Shown one piece after another: positions 46,485 to 58,934 of a DNA stretch of 64,000 bases. This stretch comes from Magnolia sinica (Eukaryota > Streptophyta > Magnoliopsida > Magnoliales > Magnoliaceae). The translations under genes and the position numbers were made by a program. Below the pieces are notes generated by a model that saw only the letters and a program-made list of their open reading frames with translations, was not told the DNA's origin and searched no databases. The stretch spans positions 53,299,658-53,363,657 of the forward strand of contig NC_080583.1 in NCBI RefSeq assembly GCF_029962835.1, given 5' to 3'. The first letter of the stretch is position 1, and each line of letters opens with the position of its first letter.

Positions 46485-46990
46485 TTAAGTAGCGAGACTC
46501 GCTAACGAAGTGACGTCACCAAGTTCCATCGGCATCACAATGATGTATGTTTTGTATAGATGCCTTCCATCCATTTGGAGAGATTATTTGGGAGCAATAT
46601 CTAGAGGATGAAATAAAACAAAAGTTTCAGTGGACCCCGCACAGGAAAAAGTGGGGACAGTGACGCTCACCATTAAAAACTTCTAAAAGCCATGGAAGTT
46701 TTAAATCAAGCAGGTATTTGTCTTTTCCTTTTTTTCATATCTTTTTAACTTTTGAATAGGTTGAATTTCAAATAAACATTATGGCGGGCCTTAGGATAGT
46801 TTCATCGGTGGGAATCACTCTCCCCACTTTTTTTTGTGGTGGGGTCTACTACAGATTTTTATCTGCTTATTTTTTGAATAATACCTTAAAATGATATCTC
46901 AAAATGGATGAATGGTGTGGATACAACACATACATTATAGTAGAGCCCACAAAACTTGATGATGTCAGGGGACTTGCTACTCAACTTGTC
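46485..46990. mobile_element. Candidate foldback MITE
   Basis: AGTAGCGAGACTCGC near the left and GACTTGCTACT near the right are loosely inverted. Inside, CATCACAATGATGTATG and CATACATTATAGTAGAGCC, and GTGGGGACAGTGACGCTCACC and GGGAATCACTCTCCCCAC, are inverted pairs. This is the same architecture as 43193-43727. No target duplication found. Confidence 0.5.
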
Positions 46991-47870
46991 AGTACCTAAT
47001 CTGCCTCCATCTGCGACTGTGCTATGGAGCCCGCCCCAACGGACAACATAACTATAGATTACTGTTTTTTTGCCCCTCATGGTGTGGTTTACCTGAGCTT
47101 CATACGTGCTATAATTTTGAGCTCATTTTCTAAAAGGAGGGGACAAAAGGCTGCCATTCAAGCCTCACTTTTACCGATGGTATAGTTTACTTGGTTTTTG
47201 GAAATCCTTTAATGTGGCTCATTTTCTAAAATAAGCTAGCAAAATAGACGGACGGTTGGGAGAAAACATATATATCATGGTAGGCTCCACTGATATTCCA
47301 TATGCTACTATAGCGTGGTGAGCTCCTTATTGCACAATCGGCGTCACAGGTCATGCTTGAGTGGTATAAATTCATACACCATGGTAGGCCCATGGAGTCC
47401 GGTCGCCACGTAGCTGTATGGCATTTGGATCACCATGCAGTCTAAGTCCAAGATGGGCCAGACGCATGTGTTAATTGGGTGCCATTTAGAAAGCGGTGAT
47501 GACTTTTCAAACGTGCACGTGGATTACTTGCACATCATTAAAGACCTTCAAAATCCCTGACTTCAGGTTACGCCCCTGGTTTGAATCGGATTAGCCTCTA
47601 TAACCGGTATGGTTGTAGAGCCATCTATGATTGCGGCAGGGGCAAAGAGATCAAAGTATGTGCCTTTATATTTCAGAAAATTTGGCATCTCCCTGCAGCC
47701 ACTTCAGGCAAGTTCATTGAAATTTAAGAGGAATGCAGTAGATTCATCCAGTCTTTGTTGACGATGAAATTGTTTGGAGCATATATTTTGCTTATGCCGT
47801 GGTGGTCTTTGTTGTTGATTTCTTAAATCTGTAAACAATAGGATCTTTTGATGCCATCGAGTAGTGGTCA
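46991..47870. other. Gene-free stretch with further TGGACGG/GTAGGCCC repeat phrases
   Basis: Scattered dispersed-repeat phrases; no frame or RNA gene recognised. Confidence 0.4.
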
Positions 47871-48410
47871 ATGCCATAGATAGGTACACGATATCATCAG
47901 AAAAATCTAAAAAATTCATGTTCTACTGCTGGAACATGTTGGTGTTTTTCTTGATTTCATGGAAAGTGTTTTGATGCCATCAAAGTCCCATCAAAAGTGC
48001 CATCGAGCACACGGGCAGAATTGCGTAAGTGTGGAATTTGTTTCCTCATCTGATTGTAATACTATATATATCGGGTGTAATCGGGATTTGGGAGAGAGAA
48101 GAAGAGTTAAGGCTTTCTAAATTCATTTCTAAAGGTTTCAAGGGCATAACTTGGGCTTGTGGAGTAGATTTGAGGTTTGATTGAATCAGTAATATCTCTC
48201 TTGTAATTTTCGCTTTCATAGTGCATTATTCATCGCTTTGTTCCGTGGTTTTTTCTCGAAAGGGTTTTTCCACGTAAAATTTGGATTATTTATATTTGGA
48301 CTTGGTTGTGCGATTGGTATTATCTTTGCTTAATTCATTTCTAGGTGCTTCCACGTAAAATTTAGATTGTTTATGTGCATTCTGATGTATGGGGGCCGAC
48401 GCCTGTGGTT
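47870..48410 (+). mobile_element. Probable Ty1/copia LTR remnant
   Basis: ACTATATATATCGGGTG (TATA-like), then GGGAGAGAGAAGAAGAG, TTTGTTCCGTGG and TCCACGTAAAATTTGG. This is the layout seen at the 3' part of many plant copia LTRs, just upstream of copia pol sequence. Ends not defined. Confidence 0.45.
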
Positions 48411-48454
48411 TCGGGTGGAGGGTCAACATAGTTTGTTATATGAATTGATGATTA

Positions 48455-49473
48455 TTATAGGAAAGTATGAGTTTATTTTATTAAAAATAAATCCGAAGTT
48501 TTCACCAACTTCAAGCAATGGAAGGTGATGATGAAAAAATAGACAGGACGAAAGGTAAAAGTGTTGACGATAAATAATGGTGGAGAATTCACTTTTAGAG
48601 AATTCAATATATACTGCAAATACGAAGGGATCATGAAGCACAACACAGTGTGCTATACATAAGAGCAGAACGGTGTGACTGAGAGGATGAATCAGACTCT
48701 CTTGGAGAGGGCCCAATGCATGATCAATAATACTGGGTTGGGTAAGAAACTGTAGACTGTGGTCATTAATACCGCTTATTACTCGGTAAATCAGTCTCCT
48801 TCTATGATCATTGAATGTAAAATTCCAAAAATAAGTGTAGAGTGGTCATCAGGTAGACTACTCAGGATTGTGTGTATTTGGTTGTGATGCTCACTCTCAT
48901 ATACTCTCAGTTGAGAGATATAAGCCAGACAAAAGAATTAAAAAAGTATATCTTTGTTGGATATGGTGGTGGTGTGAAAGGGTACAAGCCGTATGACTGG
49001 GTCACACAGAAAATAATCCTTAATTGTGATGTCAAATTCGACGAAGGATTCTTATTCTGTAAGGATGAATGCAAGGAAGTGAAAAAGCTGATTGTGGACG
49101 TTCAGGTAGATAGAGATGAGACACAAACTGATACAAAGATGCTTGTAGAGGTACAAGAGAGGGTGGAGCAGCCACTTGTGAGAATAAAGTCGCCTCGAGA
49201 TCGCAAGTTACCGACAAGATATAAGGATGACTCAAATGTTATATTTTTCCTCATTATAGATGAGGGGGATCCGTCTACTCTTCAAGAGAATCTTGATAAA
49301 TCAAATGTTAAAAAGTGGATAACAGCGATAGATGATGAGATGAAGTCCTTGTACAAGAATTAAATGTGGGAGCTAGTGGAGCTTTCCATCGACCAAAAAG
49401 TAGTCGAGTATAAATGGATCTTCAAGAAGAAATATGATAGGTACAAGGCAAGGTTGGAAGCAAAAGTATGTAC
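48455..49473 (+). pseudogene. Ty1/copia integrase to RT-start fragment
   Basis: Integrase features NNGGEFTFREFN, EQNGVTERMNQTLLERA and INTAYYSVNQSP are followed by FVGYGGGVKGYKPYD, VKFDEGFLF, LPTRYKDDSNV and DDEMKSLYKN, then the WELVEL..KWIFKKK RT entry. It is cut by the solo LTR at 49474. The 5' part of the element is missing. Fossil with several breaks, though 48872-49363 is open. Confidence 0.88.
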
Positions 49474-50442
49474 TGTAAGACCCGTATTCTAGCCTATACT
49501 GTTCCGACGACTCCCGCGATCCTTCTCGCCGAATTCCGGCAGCCTGCGACGTATAATCGATGTTTGTGCACGATCCTAAGTCGTATCCCGTAAATTTGAG
49601 TCGGCTTAATCCGAGACTTGTATCATTGCAACCACACCGTCGCCGCGGTTCCAATGCTGTGTCTTGCACACCGATGCGATACCCTGGTAGGAAGATATGG
49701 GCCGGCGTTTATTTAGAAAAAACGCCGCGCTTTTGCGATCCTACGAGAATCTCTACAACATGTCCCATCAATCAATCAATCCTCCATCAATCAATCACAT
49801 CATATCATGTCAAGTACAAGAGTAACTCATGCTTCCTTTCTCCACAAGTCAAGCAAACCCCAAAGTCAACCAATCACTCACCTCACATCCATCACTCTCT
49901 CTCCTTACATCTCATCTCTCCCTCTCTTTTCCTTCACATTTTCCAAGCAAAAATCCAAGCAAGAGAGTGGACATCCATGGTTTTCCAAAAGAGGAAGTGC
50001 ATGTGTGTGGCCCACCTTCCCATTCCAAACCCATCATCCTAACCATTCAAACCTCATCTTCCACCATCAAAGTGAGGCACAAGGAGGTTGGCTTTCCAAC
50101 GGATCAAGAAGATCAAATGGTGGGTACTTCTATAGGCTAGTTTTCATGTTTTTACGATGGGCCAAGTGAGGCCTACCGATCGATGGTATGGATCTCACTT
50201 TGGACCCTAAGAGGTGGCCGATGGCCCACCTTGATTATCAATATCATTCCATGATGGGGCTATTCTCTATCATGATTTTTACTTTCTAGTTTGAAAAGGG
50301 GTCATCTAGACCCTCTATTTCGGTGGAGAAAGGATCTCCACCGTTGATTTGGATCGGCGGGCCCATATGAAATGAGACCTACTTGATGTATGCTTTAAAT
50401 TATGGAAGGGAGGGCCCATAGTGCCGGGGCCAGTCCATCACT

Positions 50443-50467
50443 CGATCTCTCTCTCTCTCTCTCTCTT
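50443..50467. repeat. (TC)n microsatellite
   Basis: CT run followed by TTTCTTTCTCTCTCC. Confidence 0.9.
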
Positions 50468-51429
50468 TCTTTCTCTCTCCTCCTCTCTTTTTCCTTTTGT
50501 TGAGTATGATGATGTGGCCATGTGGCCCACTTGGATGGACCCACCTTGATGTTTGTCTTATCCGCACCATCCAACCATTTTGTGGCCCACCTGAGAAGGG
50601 CCCACCCCTCCTTAGCACATCTACATGTGGGACCACCTTGAACTTGTGTTGTATGCAAACCGTCTAGCGTCTAGAGAAGCTGGACGTTGCTGCACCGTGA
50701 AATGTGAACTCGGTGTGGTGTGTGGACGGCCAGACAAAACAAAAATATAATATAAATATTAGCTTGGTTTAAGCTTTTAGAGTGAGCTGTCCATGTAGGC
50801 CCCACCTTGATGTATGTGTTTAATCAACACTGTCCATGCCATTCTCCAAGTCTTTTTAGGCGTTGAGATGAAAAATGAAGCTGATCTGAATTTCTGATCG
50901 GCCATAGCATGGCAAATGATGTTTTATACTGTTGAAATCCACCTGTCTTTTCCACGCATCAAAACACATTGAATATTGGACTCATTGGGTTGGTCCCAAA
51001 CTGTAGAATCCAATGGCCAAGGTGGATCCCACTGATGCGGGTCCAACATATGAAAAACCTTGGAAATTCATGTTTCTTTGAAAAAATAAATAGTTAAGCA
51101 GCAGACGCAGCGTCTGCTGCTGCTGACAAGAAAGGATGCCCAACAACGTCCTAGGCGCTGGAAACAGGGGTGCCATGCGTGGGCCCCATCGTGATGTGCA
51201 TTGAATATCCACACCGTCCATTAGGTAGCCCCCTTGGGTACAGTGGGTCACCCCCAAAAATAAGCCTCATCCGGAACTCAGGTGGCCCACACAGCAGGAA
51301 ACAGTGGTGATTGACAACTGCCATTGAAACTCCTTTCTGGATCACAGAAGTTTTGGAACATTATGAAATTTACTTTTCCTATTAGTCTGGGCCCGCGTAA
51401 CCTTATCAACGGTTTGGATGGAAAGTAAA

Positions 51430-52330
51430 CGCTATGGTGGGCCCCACATGGGACCCAAGGATGTATGTTTTACACACACCGTCCACGGATGGTGGAACCA
51501 CTGTGGTGTATGTGTTTTTCCCACGCCGTCCACACCATTGGACGGTGGGACCATTACGAAGTATGTGTTTTATCTGTGCACGCCCACCCCTGCACGTGCA
51601 CGTGTGCTGCGTCCGTGCAGCGTGGGACCCACGTGATGTATTCATTTATATATGCTGTCCACTGTGTGGACGGTGGAACCCACCAAGCATGTGTTTTATA
51701 AATGTCGTCCAGACACTTGCTGGACGGCCAGTATAGGCCCCACCATGTGGGTTACATCCACACCGTCCATCCATCCGTAATGACCCCACCATGATGCAAC
51801 ATCCAGGCCGTCCAGGGCCTGGAGGCTGCTGTCCTCTTAAAAAAAAAAGGGGATACGTATCATTATTATAATGATATAATATATGTTATATACGTAGTGG
51901 CTCGTTAATGTATATATAAATATCCACATATTTATATATAGTGTACATTGTGGTGGGTCCCACATGGGACCCACATTGATGTATTTTATCTGCACCGTCC
52001 CTCTGGACGATGCTTGTGTGAAACCCAACATGATGTACATGTTTTCAACCGTCCATCTATTTTTACATACCATCTATGTCGTCCATAGCTGATGTGGGCC
52101 CTGATCACGAGGTATGTGCTATACCTAAACCGTCCATATCTGTGGGACCCACTCCCATGTATGTATTGTACATCCAATCCGTTCATCCCTGAACAGTACC
52201 GTTTGGGGCCCACTTTAAATCACATTTGCACCATCCATGGGACGCACAGTGGTGTACGTGTTTCATCCTTGCCATTCAGCCCACATGCATGGGTCCCACC
52301 ATAATGTAAGTGTTGTATCTCCCTCGCCCA
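51430..52330. repeat. Array of about 65-bp ACCGTCCA modules
   Basis: The module order GTGGGNCCCAC, NTGATGTATGTGTT, TATCCACACCGTCCA, TGGACGGTGG repeats about twelve to fifteen times with drift (for example at 51440, 51500, 51550, 51620, 51670, 51730, 51950, 52000, 52090, 52140, 52200 and 52280). Confidence 0.7.
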
Positions 52331-52499
52331 CCTTGCACGTGAGCTACATCTAGCATGTGGGGCCATGATGTGTGTTAGCCATGCATCTGCAATGGTGCAG
52401 ATCAACACCAACCATGAAGTATGTGTTATATACATATTGTTCATCCGTTTAGAGTCTTGGGTTGTCCATGAGGCCCACCATGATATCTATGTTTTATCC

Positions 52500-52935
52500 T
52501 TGCCATCCATCAGTTTTCTGGCCCATGCAATGTGGCCCAATGCGACATATATGAGGCCCGTTGTTAAGGCCCACCTTGATATGCATGAGGGCCCGTTATT
52601 GAGGCCCACCTTGATGTGTATAAGGGCTCGTTATTGAGGCCCACCTTGATGTGTATGAGGTCTCGTTATTGAGGCCCACTGTCATGTGTATGAGGCCCGT
52701 TGTTGAGACCACCTTGACATATATGAGGACCATGTGATTAGGCCCATTTTGATGTATTCTAGGGCCTATGGGTTGAGGCCCATTATGATGTATTAAGGCC
52801 CATGGTTTGAGACCCATTGTGATGTATAAAGGCCCGTGGGTTGAGACCCACTGTGTGTATATAGGGCCCATGGGTTGAGGCCCATTGTGATGTATTTGGA
52901 GCCCATGGGTTAGGGCCCATTATAATGTGATTCCA
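52500..52935. repeat. About 40-bp GAGGCCCACCTTGATGTGTAT array
   Basis: About eleven imperfect units: GAGGCCCACCTTGATGTGTA then TGAGGGCCCGTTATT. Early units (52555-52690) are nearly identical; later ones drift to GGTTGAGGCCCATTGTGATG. Confidence 0.85.
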
Positions 52936-54826
52936 CCATGGGTTATGTAATGACATTTATGGCGGGTCATGCCTTGGGAGCAATGTTGGTTTGACGTCCA
53001 CATTGTAAGAATAATGTTGGTTAAATGTCCGCATTATAACTCTCCCTAGAGCCCATTAATAGGCCCATACTTGTTGTGTGTAGGCCATCAAGGCCCATCT
53101 TCTTCGTGAGGATTGTTCATCACCATATAAAATGCTTAGTATAACTCCATGATTCATACCCATACGCATCATATGTATGCCTGATATGACGAATGTTTGA
53201 TAATAACATACGCCATTAGACAGACTATTTAAGGGACTCCTTATGAGACGGTGTGCCCACATTATCGCGCCATACGCGCAGGATTGCTGCATGACTGGAT
53301 AGTGTGACTCATGCATCTTGCATATATATGAGTTGATTATTGTACGCCCTAGCGACATTAGGGCCGTGGCCTCCACAGGTACATCGTGGATGGCCAGATG
53401 GGACATTGAAAATATTTGGTTCTAGCACTATGGGCACTTAGGATGTCCTTGGGTGAAAATCCTAGAACCTCCGAGGCCAGGAGTAGCCCCAACGTCTAGA
53501 CCGAGTGGAACATGAGCGCCCGAGTGCCGAATACCAGTAGGTCGCATCTCCCACTGTGTCATGGTCAGTTGGGAGGGGGTATGGCCTTTTCCGCCGAAGT
53601 GAGGGGGCTATAAGCTAGGCTGAGTATGACCAGCTCATAAATGGGTCCGCTATCGATGAGACGGGTAGGTGTTGGCAGACTACTGGTCAGGCGGATAGTG
53701 AGGTCTATTCCGCTCGCTGGGCTGTGCCGCTGGGAGGAGACAGTCGGTGTCGAGTGTAATAGACCCCGGTAATTTTTTCAGAGAGTAACCATACTGATAT
53801 GAGGACTTATTGAGCAGAAATTGCATATCCATCCATTCATTCATTCACTATCCACTCGGGCTGCTGGTGCGTAACTATTTGTTACGTGTACCATCGCATG
53901 GCCAGGATTTCGGTTGGGCGCACGACTAACCTGAGATCAGGAGTTTACCACATTGTGTCTGACTATCCAAATTTAGGTATGAGACTGGTTTGGATAGAAG
54001 TCCCTTGTGATGGACCCCATAGCCTGTGATACTTCGTACTATCATCCCGACTTCACACTCCATCATGGTCATTTCATTCGCACCGCATATCATATTGTAT
54101 CCGCAGTACTGCACATTTTGGGTTACTATATTTTTCCACTTATAGCCTAGATGAGGTTAATGGTATTCATGGCTCATCAGGATTTGCATATTGCATTGCA
54201 TCATCAGCATCTGTTATTGTCTTTTTATGTTTCATATCGCATGGCCTTGGTATGGCCAATAGCATTCATGCCTTGCATCACACAACTTTGGTACAGCTGA
54301 TAGCATTCATGGACTTACCCCATATTTTTGCATTACTCAGATATTGTATGATTCATGATCTTGCAGTATTTCCGCTTATTCCGATGATGTATGATTTATG
54401 GGTTTTATGGTGTACTTGACACTTACCTTGGCCACACACTTTCACCACCCTCTAAGCTTTTGTAAGCTTATGCACGATAGATGCATGCAGGTGGCATTGG
54501 GTTGTAGCAGCGTTGAGCTTGGGGCGTGCAACGGTCTTTTGGAGTTTTGATTTTCGACATACGTATTTTCCTTTCAACATTGTATTCAAATATTTATATT
54601 AGTGGATATGTGATGATGATGTTGCCTTTGTGATTTGGGTAAACTTGTGGTTATGCTCCATACAAAAAAAATCATACTGAAAATCCTCCTTGTAGGATCC
54701 TAGGATCGAAATCTGGCGCATGCGCGCTGGGAGCCGAGAATGGGGTACTACGGAGGCTGTCAGCACCAGATCCGGCGATTGAAAATTTTGTGAGCCCAGT
54801 TTCTGAGTTTGGGGCGTGACATGTAC

Positions 54827-55979
54827 TTAGAGAGAAATGTTGAGTGTGAAATATCGCATATTTCTCCCTATTTATACCTTAGTTTTATAAATATGATAGT
54901 ACTTAATTGATCTAATTATACATGTTTTCATGTGCGAGGTGATTTCGAGAGCTTAAGGTGAAATTGATGCTAAAAGGAAGATTTATGCTAAAAAAATTAC
55001 TAAATGAATATTTAAAGATTTGGAAGTCATTGATGAAGAATTCACATGCGAAAGATCCAAGAAAACCAAGTGAAAAATGAAGAGAATTAAAGATTTGAAG
55101 TGAAGAAAAGAAATCTTGAATTTGTCCTGAAAGAAAATATATTCCTAAAATTGTCATGAAAAAACATATTCCGGAATTCTGAGTCTGAAACAAAAATGTC
55201 CTGAAACACCCTTCGGTCCAACTGAAATTCAATTCGGTCTGACCAAAATCGGGTAAAACAGTCCAACGAGAAATAAAATTTTTAGCCATAATTCAGTCCG
55301 ACTGAAGTTAACTTCAATCCGACCGAAATCGCGCAGAATTGTTCAGCGAGAGAGTGGGATTTTCAGCATTAATTCGGTTCGACCGAACCCAACTTCGATC
55401 CGATAGAAGCGTAACTTTTTACGTAAATTTGTGCGGTTTCAAAGTCGGTCTAAGCAAATACTATAAATATGAGTCTCTTAATTATTTCTAAGCACAAATT
55501 AGGGTTCAAGAAGCAGATTCAAAGGGTGGAGCAGCCTTCCAAGAGTTTTTATTAATCTTCCTTAGTTTATTTTCATGTTTTGTTTAAGAGTTTTTAGTTC
55601 AATCATGTTTATGGTTAACTAAACCTCTTAGTTAGAGCTAAGAGGTGAAATTGGAAGTATGTTGGGATGTTTATTTTTCTTTGATTCTTATTTACGTTGA
55701 ACTTCATTGATTTCTAGTTTGATTATTAAGGAATATTTTCAGTTTTTTATGATTTATTATGACTCAAATTACAATAGATGCTGCAATATCTTTGAATATC
55801 TTCTTTCCCATTCTGAGATTATGAGATTGGAAAATTCTGTTGCTCACCATTGTCTCCTGGGCATGGTAGAATGATGGAATCCCTTCCAATCATCACGATA
55901 CTCCTTCATGTGAGAACTAGTTCAATGAGAAGTTCAAATTGTGCTTTAAATCTTTTATCTTCTAATTGAATAAGATAAG
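54827..55979 (+). mobile_element. LTR-like segment, possibly Athila/Tat type
   Basis: TGTTGAGTGTGAAATATCGC at 54838 looks like an LTR start. There are paired TTCGGTCCGACTGAA-type segments (55195-55410) and a TATA-like CTATAAATATGAG at 55460, followed by AAATTAGGGTTCAAGAAG. These are features I associate with Athila/Tat LTRs. The 3' end and target duplication are not resolved. The first 10 bp after the solo LTR may still be copia pol. Confidence 0.4.
55195..55410. repeat. Two imperfect tandem copies of about 105 bp
   Basis: AAATCGGGTAAAACAGTCCA and AAATCGCGCAGAATTGTTCA each lead to an ATTCAGTCCGACTGAAGTTAA-like palindromic segment. Confidence 0.65.
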
Positions 55980-56425
55980 TGTAACACGCTCGTTCTCGGA
56001 ACCCGAGTACACTAATCGTTTTCCAAAAATCCGAGTGTTAACTTATAATAGTGGCTCAAATATCACGTACATTTTTTTTCTTCCTTATCAGATTTAATGA
56101 ATTAGCAGAATATGAGCAATCAAGTATAAGTGGGAGTCTAAATATACATAGCCAAATATTCTTGTGGTTACCCAAAAAACTTGTACAAACCAATGTCTTA
56201 ACTTATTACAAAACAAGACAGTACAAATTTAAACACAAATGAAATTAAGAATAGAAGGTCGCAAGATCATCTAGCTCCTCCTATTCCACATAATCACTGG
56301 CATGCACATCCTTTGCATGTCCTGTACACTGGATACGGTTTGATAGCGTCAATGGATATCCCAGTGAGGTATAACCCCCAAGATTTATCGTATCATCAAG
56401 ATAATTTAGCCGCGATTATTGGAGC
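55980..56425 (+). mobile_element. LTR fragment starting TGTAACACGCTCG
   Basis: TGTAACACGCTCGTTCTCGG resembles the start of Tekay-type LTRs; the fragment ends where Tat leader sequence begins (about 56430). No other terminus. Confidence 0.4.
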
Positions 56426-56429
56426 TTGT

Positions 56430-57193
56430 GCTTTCTTCTTTTCTCTTGCCATTTTCTCTGGTAGGGTAGGAGAAGTTTTTATGTCACTTCCCATAGACGA
56501 CGCCAAAATCTTGATACAGAAATCCGGCTAATCCTCACCGAGCTTTGAGCACTCGCGCCGAGCCTTGTAAACCTACACAGGAAGAGGATAAAGGAGACCT
56601 TAGCTTAAGCAGGGGACCCTCCGATGCTAAGGTCAGGCTAGGAATCTGGCTCTAAGTAGTGTTGGTAGGTTTCGGGTGAGAGATTTTGCATACTTGTTCC
56701 TGTGGGTGAATCTCTTATTTATACTATTTGGTTGGAGTGAACATGTCCGTCAATCTCGGCATGATCTCTGTCATTAGGCGAGAACTATACGTACGCTGAT
56801 GTCATCGGTTATTCCATGATCATGGTGCATCAGTTAATACCATCGTGCATGACTTGATTAAGCCCGGTTCAGCCGCAGTATCTTGACTGATCATCTGGAT
56901 TCAAACAGAATAGACGAATCAGGCACAACTATCCCTGACTGGGCTCGGATCACGTCAAATCAATTGTAAATAGGTATGTCCCGATCACTTGCAATTGGTT
57001 CGGCATAAATCGTCTGAGCCCATATCACGTCACAGGTCAAACTTACCTAGCTTTGTGATCTTGCCTAATGAAGTATCTGATGCGGCTGCTCGTCTAGTCG
57101 AGCAGACCTTGAACAAAGCTCTGTTGAACCATCCGAGGATGTGGCCGAGCCGAGCTGACTTCAATTGGGGTCAGCTCAGATTCTCCCATAACA
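56430..57193 (-). mobile_element. Tat-type LTR with short leader stub, minus strand
   Basis: The LTR is 56512-57193 (682 bp): TGTTATGGGAGAATCTG at 57193 and GTATCA at 56512 on the minus strand. The following leader, with the GGCGTCGTCTATGGGAAGTG primer region, runs to about 56430 and matches 23590-23672. The rest of the element is missing. Confidence 0.78.
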
Positions 57194-58934
57194 TACACTA
57201 CTCAATAAAATACCGAAATTTTCTCTCCTATTTTCTTATGGACCCAAGAACTTTCCTTGTGGATTAAGGTTTTAACCTCTTGATAGGAAGATAGTGATAT
57301 TTCTGTTATTGTTTTAATCTCTCTCCTGCATCACTTTGATAGAGGTTGCATGTAACAGAATGTCAAAGCTTAAAATACCCTAACATTCTAGTCAGGCTTA
57401 AAAGTGGCTTGGTTCGTTATGACTCAAGTATCTACATTAGTTGTTTGTTTAAGAAAGTTCAACTTAATTGCATCCAAGGGTGAAGGAATGAGGTAACTAC
57501 CCTGCATATATTCTATGGCTTTATAGGGATCCAACCACTACACTGATAAAAAAGACATGAAAGGTATCCCCTGATTCATGGTTGCTCTAGAATTTTCTTT
57601 GAGTTTGATTTTGAAATGACTAGTTGATACTCATCTTAATTTTGCTATTTGAACTGTGATTTTGACACTTATGTGACAATGGGCTTTCCATTAATGACAA
57701 GTGATTGCCCTGACCATAATGCGAATCAAATATTACTTTTATTCACTAATCGGACTGACATTGATACTCTAAACCGACAGTTGCATTGCCTATAAAAATT
57801 TGAAAAATCAAAAGTTAGAAATACCAAATCCAAGTTGTTGTTCAACTTGTGACTACTGAAGAGTAGGAAGAAACAAAAGGCGAGGAAAGTAAAAACCCTT
57901 CACAAAAGGCTAACCTTAGGAGAAAGAAAAAGCTCATGTCTAAGGCTAGGAAAGAATAGAAAATAACCCACACCTTAGGTCAGGGAAAGGAATGCCCACG
58001 ACCAGACCCAGCAAGAAACAACCAAAGCTTCTGACAAAATAGAGGAGGGCTAGCTTAAGAGAAGAAAAGAGGTGAAGCAAGGGAGAAGGATAAGGGACAA
58101 AATAGAGCTTCACAATCAGCTTTCTCTTTCTCAAATTCAATGGAAATAAGGTCGATCTTTACGCACTTAACTTTAGAATTCAGAAATCGAGCATACAAAC
58201 GCATACCCCACGAGGAGCAGGCCGAATCTTACATTGGATTGATTCCTTATTGTAGAGGTCAAAGGAAATATATGAAATGAAACTTGAAACCAACATCCTT
58301 AAGTTGTAGAAAATAATTTTAAGGCATTGATCTTCAGGGCAATGCCACTATATTGTAAAGATGCACCCTAATAGATATGTCCTGTGAAGGAAAAGCAGAA
58401 AAGCTGCACAAGACAAGTTCCAGCATCTGGCAGAAATACTATTATGGCATTGTATAAAGGGTCTAGGATGGGTTTCATTAATGGAAGTGGGAAAATTCCA
58501 GGCAACAAGGGGATTTGCAGATGTATTACTTGCAATGTTAGGACTAAGATAAAGCATGGCATTACTTCCTACATTCTTCAAAATGCATCTTAAGATACTT
58601 TCCTTTCCCTCCAAGCATGTCAAACAATACCAAGAAGCAAAGCCTACAATTTGACGCTGTTTATAGGAATTTTTCCAGTATTATCAGGAGAGAATCACAG
58701 TCTGTCTCTTATGGAAGATCCTAATAATGGAATGAGATTAAATTTATAGTGAATTTTCCTCCAAAGCAAAAAAGGAAAGGGAATTGAAAGAAAATATACT
58801 TAACAGATTTAGTCCCGCAAACGAAAAGTACAATTTTCATCCGGTATATTATTAAATCCTTTTAATCTATTTTTTGTTTTAAGTCAACCAAGAAAGTTTA
58901 ACCTAGTGATAAAAGAGTGCTTTGGAATAAGCAC
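57194..58934. other. Gene-free stretch between two head-to-head Tat LTRs
   Basis: About 1.7 kb of AT-rich DNA. Purine-rich 57850-58100 and a moderately complex 58370-58620 were read on both strands without a recognised protein. Could be decayed element interior. Confidence 0.4.

Larger units (their letters stand above)
49474..54821 (+). mobile_element. 5.35 kb solo LTR of the Tekay/Del-like family
   Basis: Starts TGTAAGACCCGTATTC and ends TTGGGGCGTGACA. Perfect 5-bp duplication TGTAC at 49469-49473 and 54822-54826. No PBS, internal region or second LTR. It is the same family and order as 431-20077 and 59976-64000. Landmarks are a pyrimidine-rich 49830-49960, (TC)n at about 50443-50467, a dense ACCGTCCA module array at 51430-52330, a GGCCCA array at 52500-52935, and the conserved CGGCGATTGAAAATTTTGTGAG end. 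Confidence 0.93.

Noticed and set aside
46485-46990. Firm MITE call
   Set aside because: Inverted inner phrases are visible, but terminal repeats are weak and no target duplication was found, so kept only as a candidate.
54838-58010. Element bounded by TGTTGAGTG at 54838 and AGCA at 58010 with AGAAA flanks
   Set aside because: The 5-bp match is likely by chance: the interval contains parts of at least two unrelated LTRs and no internal retroelement order.
58348-58623. Minus-strand 91-codon frame and overlapping 64-codon frame
   Set aside because: Read in all frames without recognising any family; short, and located between decayed LTRs. Left as unannotated.
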